From contig JAYGED010000235.1 in assembly GCA_046582565.1 (NCBI GenBank), positions 1 through 35,271 on the forward strand: a stretch of DNA of 35,271 nt, read 5' to 3'. Shown here piece after piece: positions 24,627-32,187 of this stretch; position 1 is the first letter of the stretch, and each line of letters opens with the position of its first letter. The notes under the pieces were generated by a model. That model saw only the letters and a program-made list of their open reading frames with translations, made no database searches and was not told the DNA's origin. This DNA comes from JAYGED01 sp046582565. GTDB taxonomy: Bacteria; Pseudomonadota; Alphaproteobacteria; JAAXGF01. Position numbers and translations under genes: made by a program.

Positions 24627-26139
24627 GAGACGGAACCGCCAGAAACGCGGGGCGCAAAACGGCCTGAAGCAGCCCCCCCGGCGCGCCATCGCAAATCCCT
24701 ATAAGCCCATCGACGTTTTGCAAGAAGCGCAGATCGAGCGCATCCATGAGGGCGCACTCACCGTGCTCGAGACCATCGGCATGAAGATCATGAGCCCCGA
24801 GGCCCGCGACATTCTCCAGAAGGCCGGCGCCGACGTGGACGAGAGTTCCGAACAGGTTCGCTTCGATCGCGGGCTGATCATGGAAAACATCGCTCATGCT
24901 CCCGCCGAATTCACCCTCTATGCCCGCAACCCGGCCAACAACGTCACCTTCGGCGGCAACCGCATCATCTTTACGCCGGTCTCAAGTGCTCCCAACTGCT
25001 CGGATGAAGATCGCGGGCGGCGGCCGGGGACGTATGAGGATTTCTCCAATTTCCTGCGCATCGCCCACAGCCTCAACATCCTGCAATTCATCGGCGGCTA
25101 TCCGGTGGAGCCGCTGGATCTGCCGGTGCCGACGCGCCATCTCGATTGCTATTACGGCTTCATCACCCTGACCGATATGGCCTGGCGCACCTATGCCCTG
25201 AGCCGCCAGCGCTGTACCGACGGCATCGAGATGAACTGCATCGCGCGCGGCATATCATTGGGCGAGATGGCGGCCAAGCCCGGCCTGATGACCATGGTCA
25301 ACACCAATTCGCCGCTTATGCTCGACGGCGCCATGGCCGAAGGCATTATCGAGATGGCCCGGGCTGGCCAGGCGGTCGCCATCACCCCCTTCACCCTGGC
25401 TGGAGCCATGGCGCCGATCACCCTCGCCGGCGCCCTGACCCAGCAGAACGCCGAGGCCCTGGCGGCCCTCGCCTTCACCCAGATCATAGCGCCCGGCACG
25501 CCGGTGATGTACGGCGGCTTCACCTCGAATGTGGATATGAAATCCGGCGCCCCTGCCTTCGGCACCCCGGAGCAGGCCATGGCGACCCTGGCCGGCGGGC
25601 AGTTGGCGCGGCGCTATGCGATCCCCTATCGCTCGTCCAACGTCAACGCCTCGAACGCGGTCGACGCCCAGGCGGCCTATGAGTCCGAGATGGCGATCTG
25701 GTCGGCGGTGATGGGCCATGCCAATATGATCCATCACGGCGCCGGATGGCTCGAAGGCGGGCTCTGCGCCTCCTTCGAGAAGATGATCATCGACGCCGAA
25801 ATGCTGCAGATGATGGCCGCCTTCCTCGAGCCCATCGAGGTCACCGACGCGACGTTGGGCATCGAGGCCATGGCCGACGTGGGCCCCGGCGGCCATTTCT
25901 TCGGCACGGCCCATACGCTTGAGCGCTACGAGACCGCCTTCTACGATCCCATCGTATCGGACTGGCGTAATTTCGAGACCTGGGAGGAGCACGGCAGCCT
26001 GAGCGCCACCCAGCGCGCCACCGGCATCTGGAAACGGATGCTGGAGGATTATGAACAACCAACCCTCGATGCGGCCATCGATGAAGAACTCAAGGCCTTC
26101 ATCGCTAAGCGCAAGGAAGAGGAAAAGGCGGCAGCGTGA
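24613..26139 (+). CDS. MttB-family (non-pyrrolysine) methyltransferase, copy 2
   Basis: A 508-aa paralog of copy 1 with the same basic N-terminus (MARAKRRNRQKRGAQNGLKQ) and NPYKPIDVL. Its start overlaps the amidotransferase stop by 14 bases. The N-terminal two thirds differ widely from copy 1, for instance SSAPNCSDEDRGRRPGTYED versus SPPNCSDIDNGRRPGTYED, and LSRQRCTDGIEMNCIARGIS. The C-terminal third is almost identical at DNA level (25855-25916 matches 23611-23672 over 62 bases without a change). It may demethylate a related or sequential substrate. No amber codon, and no corrinoid protein is encoded close by. Confidence 0.92.
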   Translation: MARAKRRNRQKRGAQNGLKQPPRRAIANPYKPIDVLQEAQIERIHEGALTVLETIGMKIMSPEARDILQKAGADVDESSEQVRFDRGLIMENIAHAPAEFTLYARNPANNVTFGGNRIIFTPVSSAPNCSDEDRGRRPGTYEDFSNFLRIAHSLNILQFIGGYPVEPLDLPVPTRHLDCYYGFITLTDMAWRTYALSRQRCTDGIEMNCIARGISLGEMAAKPGLMTMVNTNSPLMLDGAMAEGIIEMARAGQAVAITPFTLAGAMAPITLAGALTQQNAEALAALAFTQIIAPGTPVMYGGFTSNVDMKSGAPAFGTPEQAMATLAGGQLARRYAIPYRSSNVNASNAVDAQAAYESEMAIWSAVMGHANMIHHGAGWLEGGLCASFEKMIIDAEMLQMMAAFLEPIEVTDATLGIEAMADVGPGGHFFGTAHTLERYETAFYDPIVSDWRNFETWEEHGSLSATQRATGIWKRMLEDYEQPTLDAAIDEELKAFIAKRKEEEKAAA

Positions 26140-26152
26140 AAGAGATTAAGCC

Positions 26153-26230
26153 ATGCGCGACATGATCGAAGGCAATCCCGTACTGATTAGCGACGAGATC
26201 ATCGCTGCATTCACCAGCCTGGCTGCCTAG
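26153..26230 (+). CDS. Very small open frame after MttB copy 2
   Basis: A 25-codon frame (MRDMIEGNPVLISDEIIAAF, then TSLAA) 13 bases after the methyltransferase stop, with AGAG upstream. Codon use is like its neighbours, and the peptide resembles a fragment of a larger protein more than a complete one. It could be a leader, a remnant of a lost gene, or chance. I do not recognise it. Its stop overlaps the end of the convergent MFS gene. Confidence 0.25.
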   Translation: MRDMIEGNPVLISDEIIAAFTSLAA

Positions 26231-27558
26231 TCCCCCTCGTCATCTTCGTCGTCACCGTCCCAGTATTCTTCCGTCTCCGCGTCGTAGTCGGCTTCCGCCG
26301 GGGCGCGGGGGTCTAGCTTGGCGGCGACGGCGCTGATCCAGGAAACCGGCTGGAAGGCGGTCTGTTCGGCGGCCGGTTTGGAGAGGCCCTTGATAAGCTG
26401 ATAAGCAGCGAAGGCGGCCAGGGCGAACAGCGCACAGGCGGCGAAGACGAATAAGCCGCCGGGGCCGAGCGCCGCCATGGCCGCCGATCCCGCCAGGGGC
26501 CCTACTGTCGCCCCCAGGCTGTAGGCGAGCACTAGGGAGGCGCCCGCCGCGACCAGCTCGTCTTCCTCCAGCCAATCGTTGGCCTCGGCGACGCAGAGCG
26601 GATAGAGCGGGCTCGCCAGGCCGCCGACCGCAAAGCCAAGCGCCAGCAGATGCCCGAACCCCGGCGTCCCGAGGACGGCAATGTACAGCGCCGCCAAGCC
26701 ACCGATCAGGGCGACGGCGAGGATCAGTTTCTCGCGGTCGAAACGGTCCGACAGGGCGCCAAGGGGAAATTGCAGGATCAGCACGCCGCCAAGAGTGACC
26801 GCCAGAAACAGCGAGATACGCGCGGTATCGAGGCCGATGGCAGCGCCGTAGACCGCGCCCAGTCCGAACACCGAGCTTTCCACCAGCCCGACGGTCAGGG
26901 CGCCGATAACACCCAGCGGCGATATGGCGAACAGGCGGCGCAGTCCAAGCTGCGTCTGCTCGCCGATATCCGGGTTGCCGGTGCGGGTCAGGGCGACCGG
27001 CAGCATGGCGGCAACGAACAGGATACCGGCGACAACCAGCAATCCAGCGCCCGCCGGATCGCCGAAGTTGAGCAGCAGCGGTCCGGCGGCGAAGGCGCCG
27101 TTCATGACGATGATATAGACCGACAACACCCGCCCACGCGTCGCATTGGTGGCGCGGTGATTGAGCCAGCTCTCGGCGATCATGGTGAGGCCGGCCATGG
27201 CGTAGCCGGCAACCATGCGCAGCACCAGCCAGGCGGCAAGCGAGTCGCCGGCGAACACCAGAAGCAGAATGGCGACCGCATCGACGGCGGCATAGACCAC
27301 GAAAGCGCGGATATGGCCGACCCGGTCGATCACTGACGCGCCGAACAGCGAGCCCCCGAGCAAGCCCAGGAAATAGGCCGAGGTGATGGCGCCGATGACC
27401 AGACTGGAGGCGCCATCGGCCGACAGGCGCACGCCAACAATCGCCATCAGCGCGCCGGAGCCGATGTTGAGAATGGCGATGCCGAGCAGCAGCGCACTCA
27501 TGGCGCGGATTATCGCTGCGAGGCCCGTGCGAGGCGTGGTGCTATCTGTCTCAGTCAT
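26227..27558 (-). CDS. MFS transporter with acidic C-terminal tail
   Basis: A 443-aa inner-membrane transporter of the major facilitator superfamily with 12 predicted helices. I start at the ATG at 27558 (MTETDSTTPRTGL) with AGAGAG upstream; the longer frame would use a TTG at 27579. The cytosolic loop 2-3 motif is ASVIDRVGHIRAF, and the equivalent in the second half is GALSDRFDREKLILA. The general look (AYFLGLLGGSLFG, AESWLNHRATNATRGRVLSV) is that of the YcaD-like group of unknown substrate. The last 25 residues are strikingly acidic (ETEEYWDGDDEDDEGD). It lies in reverse between MttB copies 2 and 3, so it may import or export the amine they use. Confidence 0.9.
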   Translation of the reverse strand: MTETDSTTPRTGLAAIIRAMSALLLGIAILNIGSGALMAIVGVRLSADGASSLVIGAITSAYFLGLLGGSLFGASVIDRVGHIRAFVVYAAVDAVAILLLVFAGDSLAAWLVLRMVAGYAMAGLTMIAESWLNHRATNATRGRVLSVYIIVMNGAFAAGPLLLNFGDPAGAGLLVVAGILFVAAMLPVALTRTGNPDIGEQTQLGLRRLFAISPLGVIGALTVGLVESSVFGLGAVYGAAIGLDTARISLFLAVTLGGVLILQFPLGALSDRFDREKLILAVALIGGLAALYIAVLGTPGFGHLLALGFAVGGLASPLYPLCVAEANDWLEEDELVAAGASLVLAYSLGATVGPLAGSAAMAALGPGGLFVFAACALFALAAFAAYQLIKGLSKPAAEQTAFQPVSWISAVAAKLDPRAPAEADYDAETEEYWDGDDEDDEGD

Positions 27559-27629
27559 GGCGAATCTCTCTATCACCAACGGTTTCGCCGACGTATAAGG
27601 CTGAAGGCACTCCGCTGCAAGGATCGGTC

Positions 27630-29153
27630 ATGGCCCGCAACTCAACACGTCGACGAAAAAAGCTTGCCCCCAACGCCGTGGTGCAGCGCCCCTGGCGGCT
27701 CGTCAAGAATCCATACAAGCCGATCGAGGTGTTGAGCGCCGATCAGATCGAGCATATCCATCGGGCGTCGCTCGATGTGATCGAGACCCTGGGCGTCGAT
27801 ATGTGGTGCGCCGAGGCGCTTGATATTCTCGAGCAGGCCGGCGCCGATGTGGACCACACCAATCGCCATGTGCGCATCGACCGCGCGCTGATCGAGGAGG
27901 CCGTGGCGAAGGCCCCCGCCGAGGTCACCCTGACCCCACGCAATCCGGAGCGCGCCGTTATCCTGGGCGGCAACAATATATGCTTCGCGCAGGTCGGCGG
28001 GCCGGGCTTCAGCACAGACATGGACCGCGGCCGTCGCGCCGGCAACTTTACCGATGCCTGCAACCTGATGCGCCTGAGCCACAGCCTCCAGGTGATCCAT
28101 ATAACCGGCAGCGGCCCGGTGGCTTCCAACGACGTAGCGGTGCCGATCCGCCATCTCGAAACCATGCGCGCCAACCTCACCCTGACCGACAAGGTGGCGT
28201 TCGGATCAGCCTTTGGTGCTGCCCGCGTCAACGACGCCATCGACATGACCTGCATCGTGCGCGGCATCGACCGCGCGGGACTGGCGAAATCGCCCGGCGT
28301 CATCGGCAACATCAACTGCAATTCGCCCCTGCGCTATGACGGCCCCATGACCGAAGGCATCATCGAATTTGCCCGCGCATCCCAGCCGATCATCGTCACC
28401 CCTTTTACCCTGGCCGGGGCCATGGCGCCGATCACGCTGGCCGGCGCCCTGACCCAGCAGAACGCCGAGGCCCTGATCGGCATCGCCCTCAGCCAGTTGG
28501 TCAATCCGGGGGCGCCGGTGATCTACGGCGGCTTCACCTCGAATGTGGATATGAAATCCGGCGCACCCGCCTTCGGCACCCCGGAATACGCCAAGGCGAC
28601 GCTCGCCAGTGGCCAGCTCGTGCGGCGTTACGGCATCCCCTACCGGTCATCGAACGTCAATGCCTCCAACACGGTCGACGCCCAGGCGGCCTATGAATCG
28701 CAGATGTCCATATGGGCCACGGTGATGGGCCATTGCAACCTGATGCTGCACGGCGTGGGCTGGCTCGAAGGCGGCCTTACCGCATCCTTCGAGAAGATGA
28801 TCATCGACGCCGAGATGTTGCAGATGATGTGCGCTTTCCTCGAACCCCTGGAGGTCAATGACGCCACCCTGGGGATCGAGGCCATGGCCGATGTAGGCCC
28901 CGGCGGCCATTTCTTCGGCACCGCCCATACCCTGGAGCGCTATGAGAACGCCTTCTATGCGCCGATGGTTTCGGACTGGCGCAACTTCGAGACCTGGGAG
29001 GAACACGGCAGCCTGTCGGCAACCCAGCGCGCCAACGGCATCTGGAAACAGATGCTCGCCGATTATGAACAACCGGCCATGGACCAAGCCATCGCCGAGG
29101 AACTGGATGCCTTCGTGGCCAAGCGCAGCGAGGAAGGCGGCGTGCCGATTTAA
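27630..29153 (+). CDS. MttB-family (non-pyrrolysine) methyltransferase, copy 3
   Basis: A 507-aa third paralog with basic leader MARNSTRRRKKLAPN, then NPYKPIEVL, and AAGGAT before the ATG. It differs from copies 1 and 2 in the presumed substrate-facing part (GGPGFSTDMDRGRRAGNFTD in place of the SPPNCSD region; KVAFGSAFGAARVNDAIDM). It shares the conserved blocks YGGFTSNVDMKSGAPAFGTP, SFEKMIIDAEMLQMM and DVGPGGHFFGTAHTLERYEN. A run of about 60 bases from 28758 is identical to copy 1 (from 23500). It has its own upstream region facing the MFS gene (27559-27629). It probably uses a different quaternary amine. The 3' end overlaps the cupin gene by 4 bases. Confidence 0.92.
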   Translation: MARNSTRRRKKLAPNAVVQRPWRLVKNPYKPIEVLSADQIEHIHRASLDVIETLGVDMWCAEALDILEQAGADVDHTNRHVRIDRALIEEAVAKAPAEVTLTPRNPERAVILGGNNICFAQVGGPGFSTDMDRGRRAGNFTDACNLMRLSHSLQVIHITGSGPVASNDVAVPIRHLETMRANLTLTDKVAFGSAFGAARVNDAIDMTCIVRGIDRAGLAKSPGVIGNINCNSPLRYDGPMTEGIIEFARASQPIIVTPFTLAGAMAPITLAGALTQQNAEALIGIALSQLVNPGAPVIYGGFTSNVDMKSGAPAFGTPEYAKATLASGQLVRRYGIPYRSSNVNASNTVDAQAAYESQMSIWATVMGHCNLMLHGVGWLEGGLTASFEKMIIDAEMLQMMCAFLEPLEVNDATLGIEAMADVGPGGHFFGTAHTLERYENAFYAPMVSDWRNFETWEEHGSLSATQRANGIWKQMLADYEQPAMDQAIAEELDAFVAKRSEEGGVPI

Positions 29154-29575
29154 TCTCTGGGGTCTTCGGCGGTGGAATGATCGGTCGGCTGAGGCGTCAC
29201 GGTCAATAAGCTCACACCGTCGGGCGCGTAGAAGCGATGCCAGCAGCCTTGCGGCACCACGGTCAGCATGCCGGCTTTCAGGGTCAGCTTTTGCGGGCCG
29301 TCGTCGGTCAACAGGGTTAGCTCGGCCTCGCCTTCGAGCACATGGACCAACTCATCACCGCGGCCGTGACGCTCCCACTCGCTCATCCCATCGAAGCTGC
29401 CCGCGAACACGCTGCCGTCTCCATAAGGCGCCAAGGTGGCAAATGATTTGTCCGCTTCACCATCATCGGTATGCGGTGTGCGGCCGTGTAATACCGGCAG
29501 TCGTGCCAGCTCTTCCTTGAGGTTTATCGCCTTAGCCATCAGGGCCGCCTTTGCCATCAGGGCCACCTTCGCCAT
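29150..29575 (-). CDS. Cupin-domain protein
   Basis: A 141-aa single-cupin protein. Motif 1 is GMSEWERHGRGDELVHVLEG and motif 2 GMLTVVPQGCWHRFYAPDG. The usual His-x-His-x4-Glu of motif 1 is reduced to a single His plus ELVHV, while the motif 2 His is kept, so metal binding is possible but not certain. The start overlaps the desaturase stop as TGATG, a coupled start. Three in-frame ATGs in an 18-bp repeat (29575, 29557, 29539) each read MAK, so the mature N-terminus is ambiguous; the last, MAKAINLKEEL, may be the ancestral start. Confidence 0.85.
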   Translation of the reverse strand: MAKVALMAKAALMAKAINLKEELARLPVLHGRTPHTDDGEADKSFATLAPYGDGSVFAGSFDGMSEWERHGRGDELVHVLEGEAELTLLTDDGPQKLTLKAGMLTVVPQGCWHRFYAPDGVSLLTVTPQPTDHSTAEDPRD

Positions 29576-29577
29576 CA
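29537..29577 (-). repeat. 18-bp repeat of start codons at the desaturase-cupin junction
   Basis: The minus strand reads CCCTGATGGCGAAGGTGG, CCCTGATGGCAAAGGCGG and CCCTGATGGCTAAGGCG in series, an 18-base period that keeps frame. Each unit carries TGATG. Only the first TGA is the desaturase stop; all three ATGs are in the cupin frame. Confidence 0.85.
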
Positions 29578-30486
29578 GGGGTGGACCGGTGAATCCTTCG
29601 GGGTGAACAGGAAGCGGCGGAACTGTTCGCCGTAGCCCTTGAAAACATAACCCCCATTGCCTTTGAGGAAGGTCTCGCGCTCGGCCTGATACCACTCATG
29701 CAGCTCATACCAGGCCCTGCCCGGTTCGGCATGGTGCGGCGCGTGGTAGTTGTTGTTGAAATAGAGCAGCCGCATGGGCAGAGAGGTCTCGACCACCACG
29801 ATGCGCGCACTGGGCTCAGTCGCCGGGCGATGCTCGGCGAAGGAGCGCAGCATGGTCAGCGAAAGCCCGGGATAGGCGAAGCAGATCACATAGACCCAGA
29901 AGGGAATGCCGCAGACGCCGATCACCCAATAGAGCACCGCCGCGACCACCGGAATATGGACCAGCCAATGGATCACATGGCTTCGGTCGCCGTCCCGAAA
30001 TCGTTGGGTTTCAGCTTGGAAAAGCTCCACATACGCCATCGCCGGACCGAGGATGAAGCGCCCGGCCAGGCTGTTGCGCGCGCGCAGCAGGAAGCGCCGC
30101 CAGGACGGTGCGCTCGCCCAGTCTTCGGCCGACACATAATAGGATTCCGGGTCAACGCCGGGGACAACCAGAGCGTCGTCATTGTGATGTTCGAGATGGC
30201 TCTCGCTATAGATTGGACAGGGCCGCCACAGCCACAGGCAGGGATAGGCGAGCAGGGAATTTATCGCCTTGATGCGCGTCGGATGGCCGTGCAGCAGCTC
30301 ATGCTGAAGCGAGCCCTGCCAGCAGACGAACCAGGCGCCGAGCGGCAAGATCGACCACCAGGGCAGCGCTTGATAATACCATGTGGTCAAGCCGAAGCCG
30401 GCGTAAACGGCGAACGCCATGGCCCAGGTCGGCGCTTCAATACGCCGCCATAATGCTGTCTCCTGATGGGTCGCGATATTATTCAC
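29575..30486 (-). CDS. Fatty acid desaturase family protein
   Basis: An integral-membrane di-iron desaturase or hydroxylase of about 303 aa. The three histidine boxes are HELLHGH, HLEHH and NNNYHAPHH, with membrane segments between them (WSILPLGAWFVCW, HIPVVAAVLYWVIGVCGIPF). The start is uncertain: GTG at 30486 or TTG at 30495, both with G-rich stretches upstream. The length is short for acyl-lipid desaturases and matches the bacterial group of small desaturases of unknown substrate. It could act on acyl chains or on a quaternary-amine lipid, but nothing in the sequence fixes this. It is coupled to the cupin gene. Confidence 0.88.
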   Translation of the reverse strand: MNNIATHQETALWRRIEAPTWAMAFAVYAGFGLTTWYYQALPWWSILPLGAWFVCWQGSLQHELLHGHPTRIKAINSLLAYPCLWLWRPCPIYSESHLEHHNDDALVVPGVDPESYYVSAEDWASAPSWRRFLLRARNSLAGRFILGPAMAYVELFQAETQRFRDGDRSHVIHWLVHIPVVAAVLYWVIGVCGIPFWVYVICFAYPGLSLTMLRSFAEHRPATEPSARIVVVETSLPMRLLYFNNNYHAPHHAEPGRAWYELHEWYQAERETFLKGNGGYVFKGYGEQFRRFLFTPKDSPVHP

Positions 30487-30684
30487 TGCCCCCAAAGTAA
30501 ACCCCCAGAGATAACAGATTATTAAAAGCTATATGCTTTAATGAATGAGATATCTCTCATTCCCATATCACATTTCCTTCGAGGCGGAAAATGAATCGAC
30601 ACAACCAGTTGCCGCGTCACGCTGCTGGTGGTAAAGCGCTTATCGGGGAAAATTTCGACGACGTCTATGGGGACCGAATTTGAC

Positions 30685-31113
30685 ATGAACCAAAGCCAAT
30701 CTTCGGCCGCGCCCGAGGCCACGGGCGGCTGTCTTTGCGGCGCGGTGCGCTATGAGCTTCGCGGCCAGCTTCGCGGCGTCTACAACTGCCATTGTGGCCA
30801 GTGCCGCCGCAGCCACGGCAGTTTCGGCCCCTATAGTTCGGTGAGTCACGATCAGATCACCTTTACCGAGCAGCGCGGTTTGAAATGGTATGATTCATCG
30901 GAGATCGCTAGGCGTGGTTTTTGCGGCGACTGCGGCTCAAGCCTGTTCTGGGAGCCCGCCGATAAGGATCATATAGCCATCTCCGCGGGCAGCATCGACC
31001 AGCCCAGCGGGCTCACCACCCTCGGCCATATCTTCACCGATGATAAGGGTGACTTCTACGCTATCAACGACGATCTCCCCCGCTGGCTCGGTACCATGTC
31101 GGAGAACGGCTGA
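30685..31113 (+). CDS. GFA (CENP-V) family zinc protein
   Basis: A 142-aa protein of the glutathione-dependent formaldehyde-activating (GFA/CENP-V) family. All zinc-binding cysteine groups are present: GGCLCGAVRYE, CHCGQCRRSHG and RGFCGDCGSSLFW. I prefer the ATG at 30685 (MNQSQSSAAPEATGG); ATGs at 30628 and 30667 are in frame but lead to non-conserved sequence. Members bind glutathione adducts, though a formaldehyde role is not proven for most. Next to genes for N-demethylation, which frees formaldehyde, that role is attractive but inferred. Its stop is 3 bases before the next start, so both are co-transcribed. Upstream, 30496-30684 is an AT-richer region probably holding promoters; I see no gene in it. 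Confidence 0.86.
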   Translation: MNQSQSSAAPEATGGCLCGAVRYELRGQLRGVYNCHCGQCRRSHGSFGPYSSVSHDQITFTEQRGLKWYDSSEIARRGFCGDCGSSLFWEPADKDHIAISAGSIDQPSGLTTLGHIFTDDKGDFYAINDDLPRWLGTMSENG

Positions 31114-31116
31114 GCC

Positions 31117-31923
31117 ATGACCATGGCCAGCTTTCCCATGTACGACTTTCCCGAAGTCCATTGGGCGCTCGACGCCCTGTGGGGCGCGTTTGCCCGAAAT
31201 CTCAAGGCGCGCGGCGTCGCCGGCGTTCCCGACAAGCTGACTCATACCCGCCCGCTCAAAGAACTATGGACCAATCCAGATTTGTTCATCAGCCAATGCT
31301 GCGGCCTCGACGTGGTCAAGCATTACACCCGCCATCTGGTGCCGCTGGCGACGCCGCTGACAAGCGCCGATGGCGCCAATGGCCCGCGCTACCGCAGCAA
31401 GATCATCGTCCATGAGGACTCGAATGCCTCTAGCCTTGAAGACCTTCGCGGGAAAATCTGCACCGTGAACGGCCCCGATTCCCACTCGGGCATGAACGCA
31501 CTGCGCGCCATGATCGCACCGATCAGCGAGGGCCGACCGTTCTTCGCCGAAGTCAGGGAATCCGGCGCCCACGCCGACAGCATCACCATGGTCGCTGAAG
31601 GCCAGGCGGATGTCGCCGCCATCGACTGCCTGACCTACGCCCTTCTTGAGCGCCACCGCCCGGCCGCCGTCGCCGGTGTGCGGGTGCTGACCCATACGGA
31701 TTTCGGCCCCGGCATTCCCTATGTGGCGCGCACCAACGCCGACCCCGAGACCATTGAGCTGATGCGCGAGGCGATCATTGAAGCCTTCGAAGACCCTGAC
31801 CTCGGGGACGCCCTCGACGCCCTGTTCCTGATCGGCGTCACGGTGCTGCCCAAGGATGAATATTACGAACTGATCGATTTTGAGCGCAGGGCCGTAAGCC
31901 TCGGTTATCCCAAGCTGCAATAA
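31117..31923 (+). CDS. PhnD-like phosphonate/phosphate-type substrate-binding domain protein, no signal peptide
   Basis: A 268-aa type 2 periplasmic-binding fold of the PhnD group. Recognisable segments are MYDFPEVHWALDALWGAFAR, DLFISQCCGLDVV, SLEDLRGKICTVNGPDSHSG, VAEGQADVAAIDCLTYALLE and PGIPYVAR. There is no signal peptide: the protein opens MTMASFPMYDF and runs straight into the first β strand. So it is either cytosolic or exported by another path. No ABC permease or ATPase genes follow. Such free cytosolic relatives are common in alphaproteobacteria and have no assigned task. It follows the GFA gene by 3 bases. The ATG at 31123 is an alternative start. Confidence 0.82.
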   Translation: MTMASFPMYDFPEVHWALDALWGAFARNLKARGVAGVPDKLTHTRPLKELWTNPDLFISQCCGLDVVKHYTRHLVPLATPLTSADGANGPRYRSKIIVHEDSNASSLEDLRGKICTVNGPDSHSGMNALRAMIAPISEGRPFFAEVRESGAHADSITMVAEGQADVAAIDCLTYALLERHRPAAVAGVRVLTHTDFGPGIPYVARTNADPETIELMREAIIEAFEDPDLGDALDALFLIGVTVLPKDEYYELIDFERRAVSLGYPKLQ

Positions 31924-32056
31924 ATTCTATCGATCAGAAACGTTGGGGCTTGAACGGGCTGCCGGAAAGTGCAAACAGAGCTATACAGTAAATACAATAT
32001 TGATGTATAAATCTGTTGTTACCTTGATCACCCCGACGAACTCTCCCCCACAACTG

Positions 32057-32094
32057 GCCCCGCTCAGCACAAGGCTCGCGGGGCTTTTTCTTTC
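32057..32094 (+). terminator. Intrinsic terminator
   Basis: GCCCCGC (32057-32063) and GCGGGGC (32078-32084) form a 7-bp GC stem, followed at once by TTTTTCTTTC. It lies 134 bases past the PhnD-like stop, so it may end that transcript or a small RNA of its own. The surrounding 264 bases (31924-32187) hold no gene I can support; a second 9-bp inverted repeat with a 2-base loop lies at 32122-32141. Confidence 0.8.
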
Positions 32095-32187
32095 GTTCAA
32101 AAACTTTGCGGGAAATGGTGTGCCTTGCTGTGCAGCAAGGCGGAGCCTTCAAGCAAGGGCTGCATTATCAGCAGATGGTATGACATC

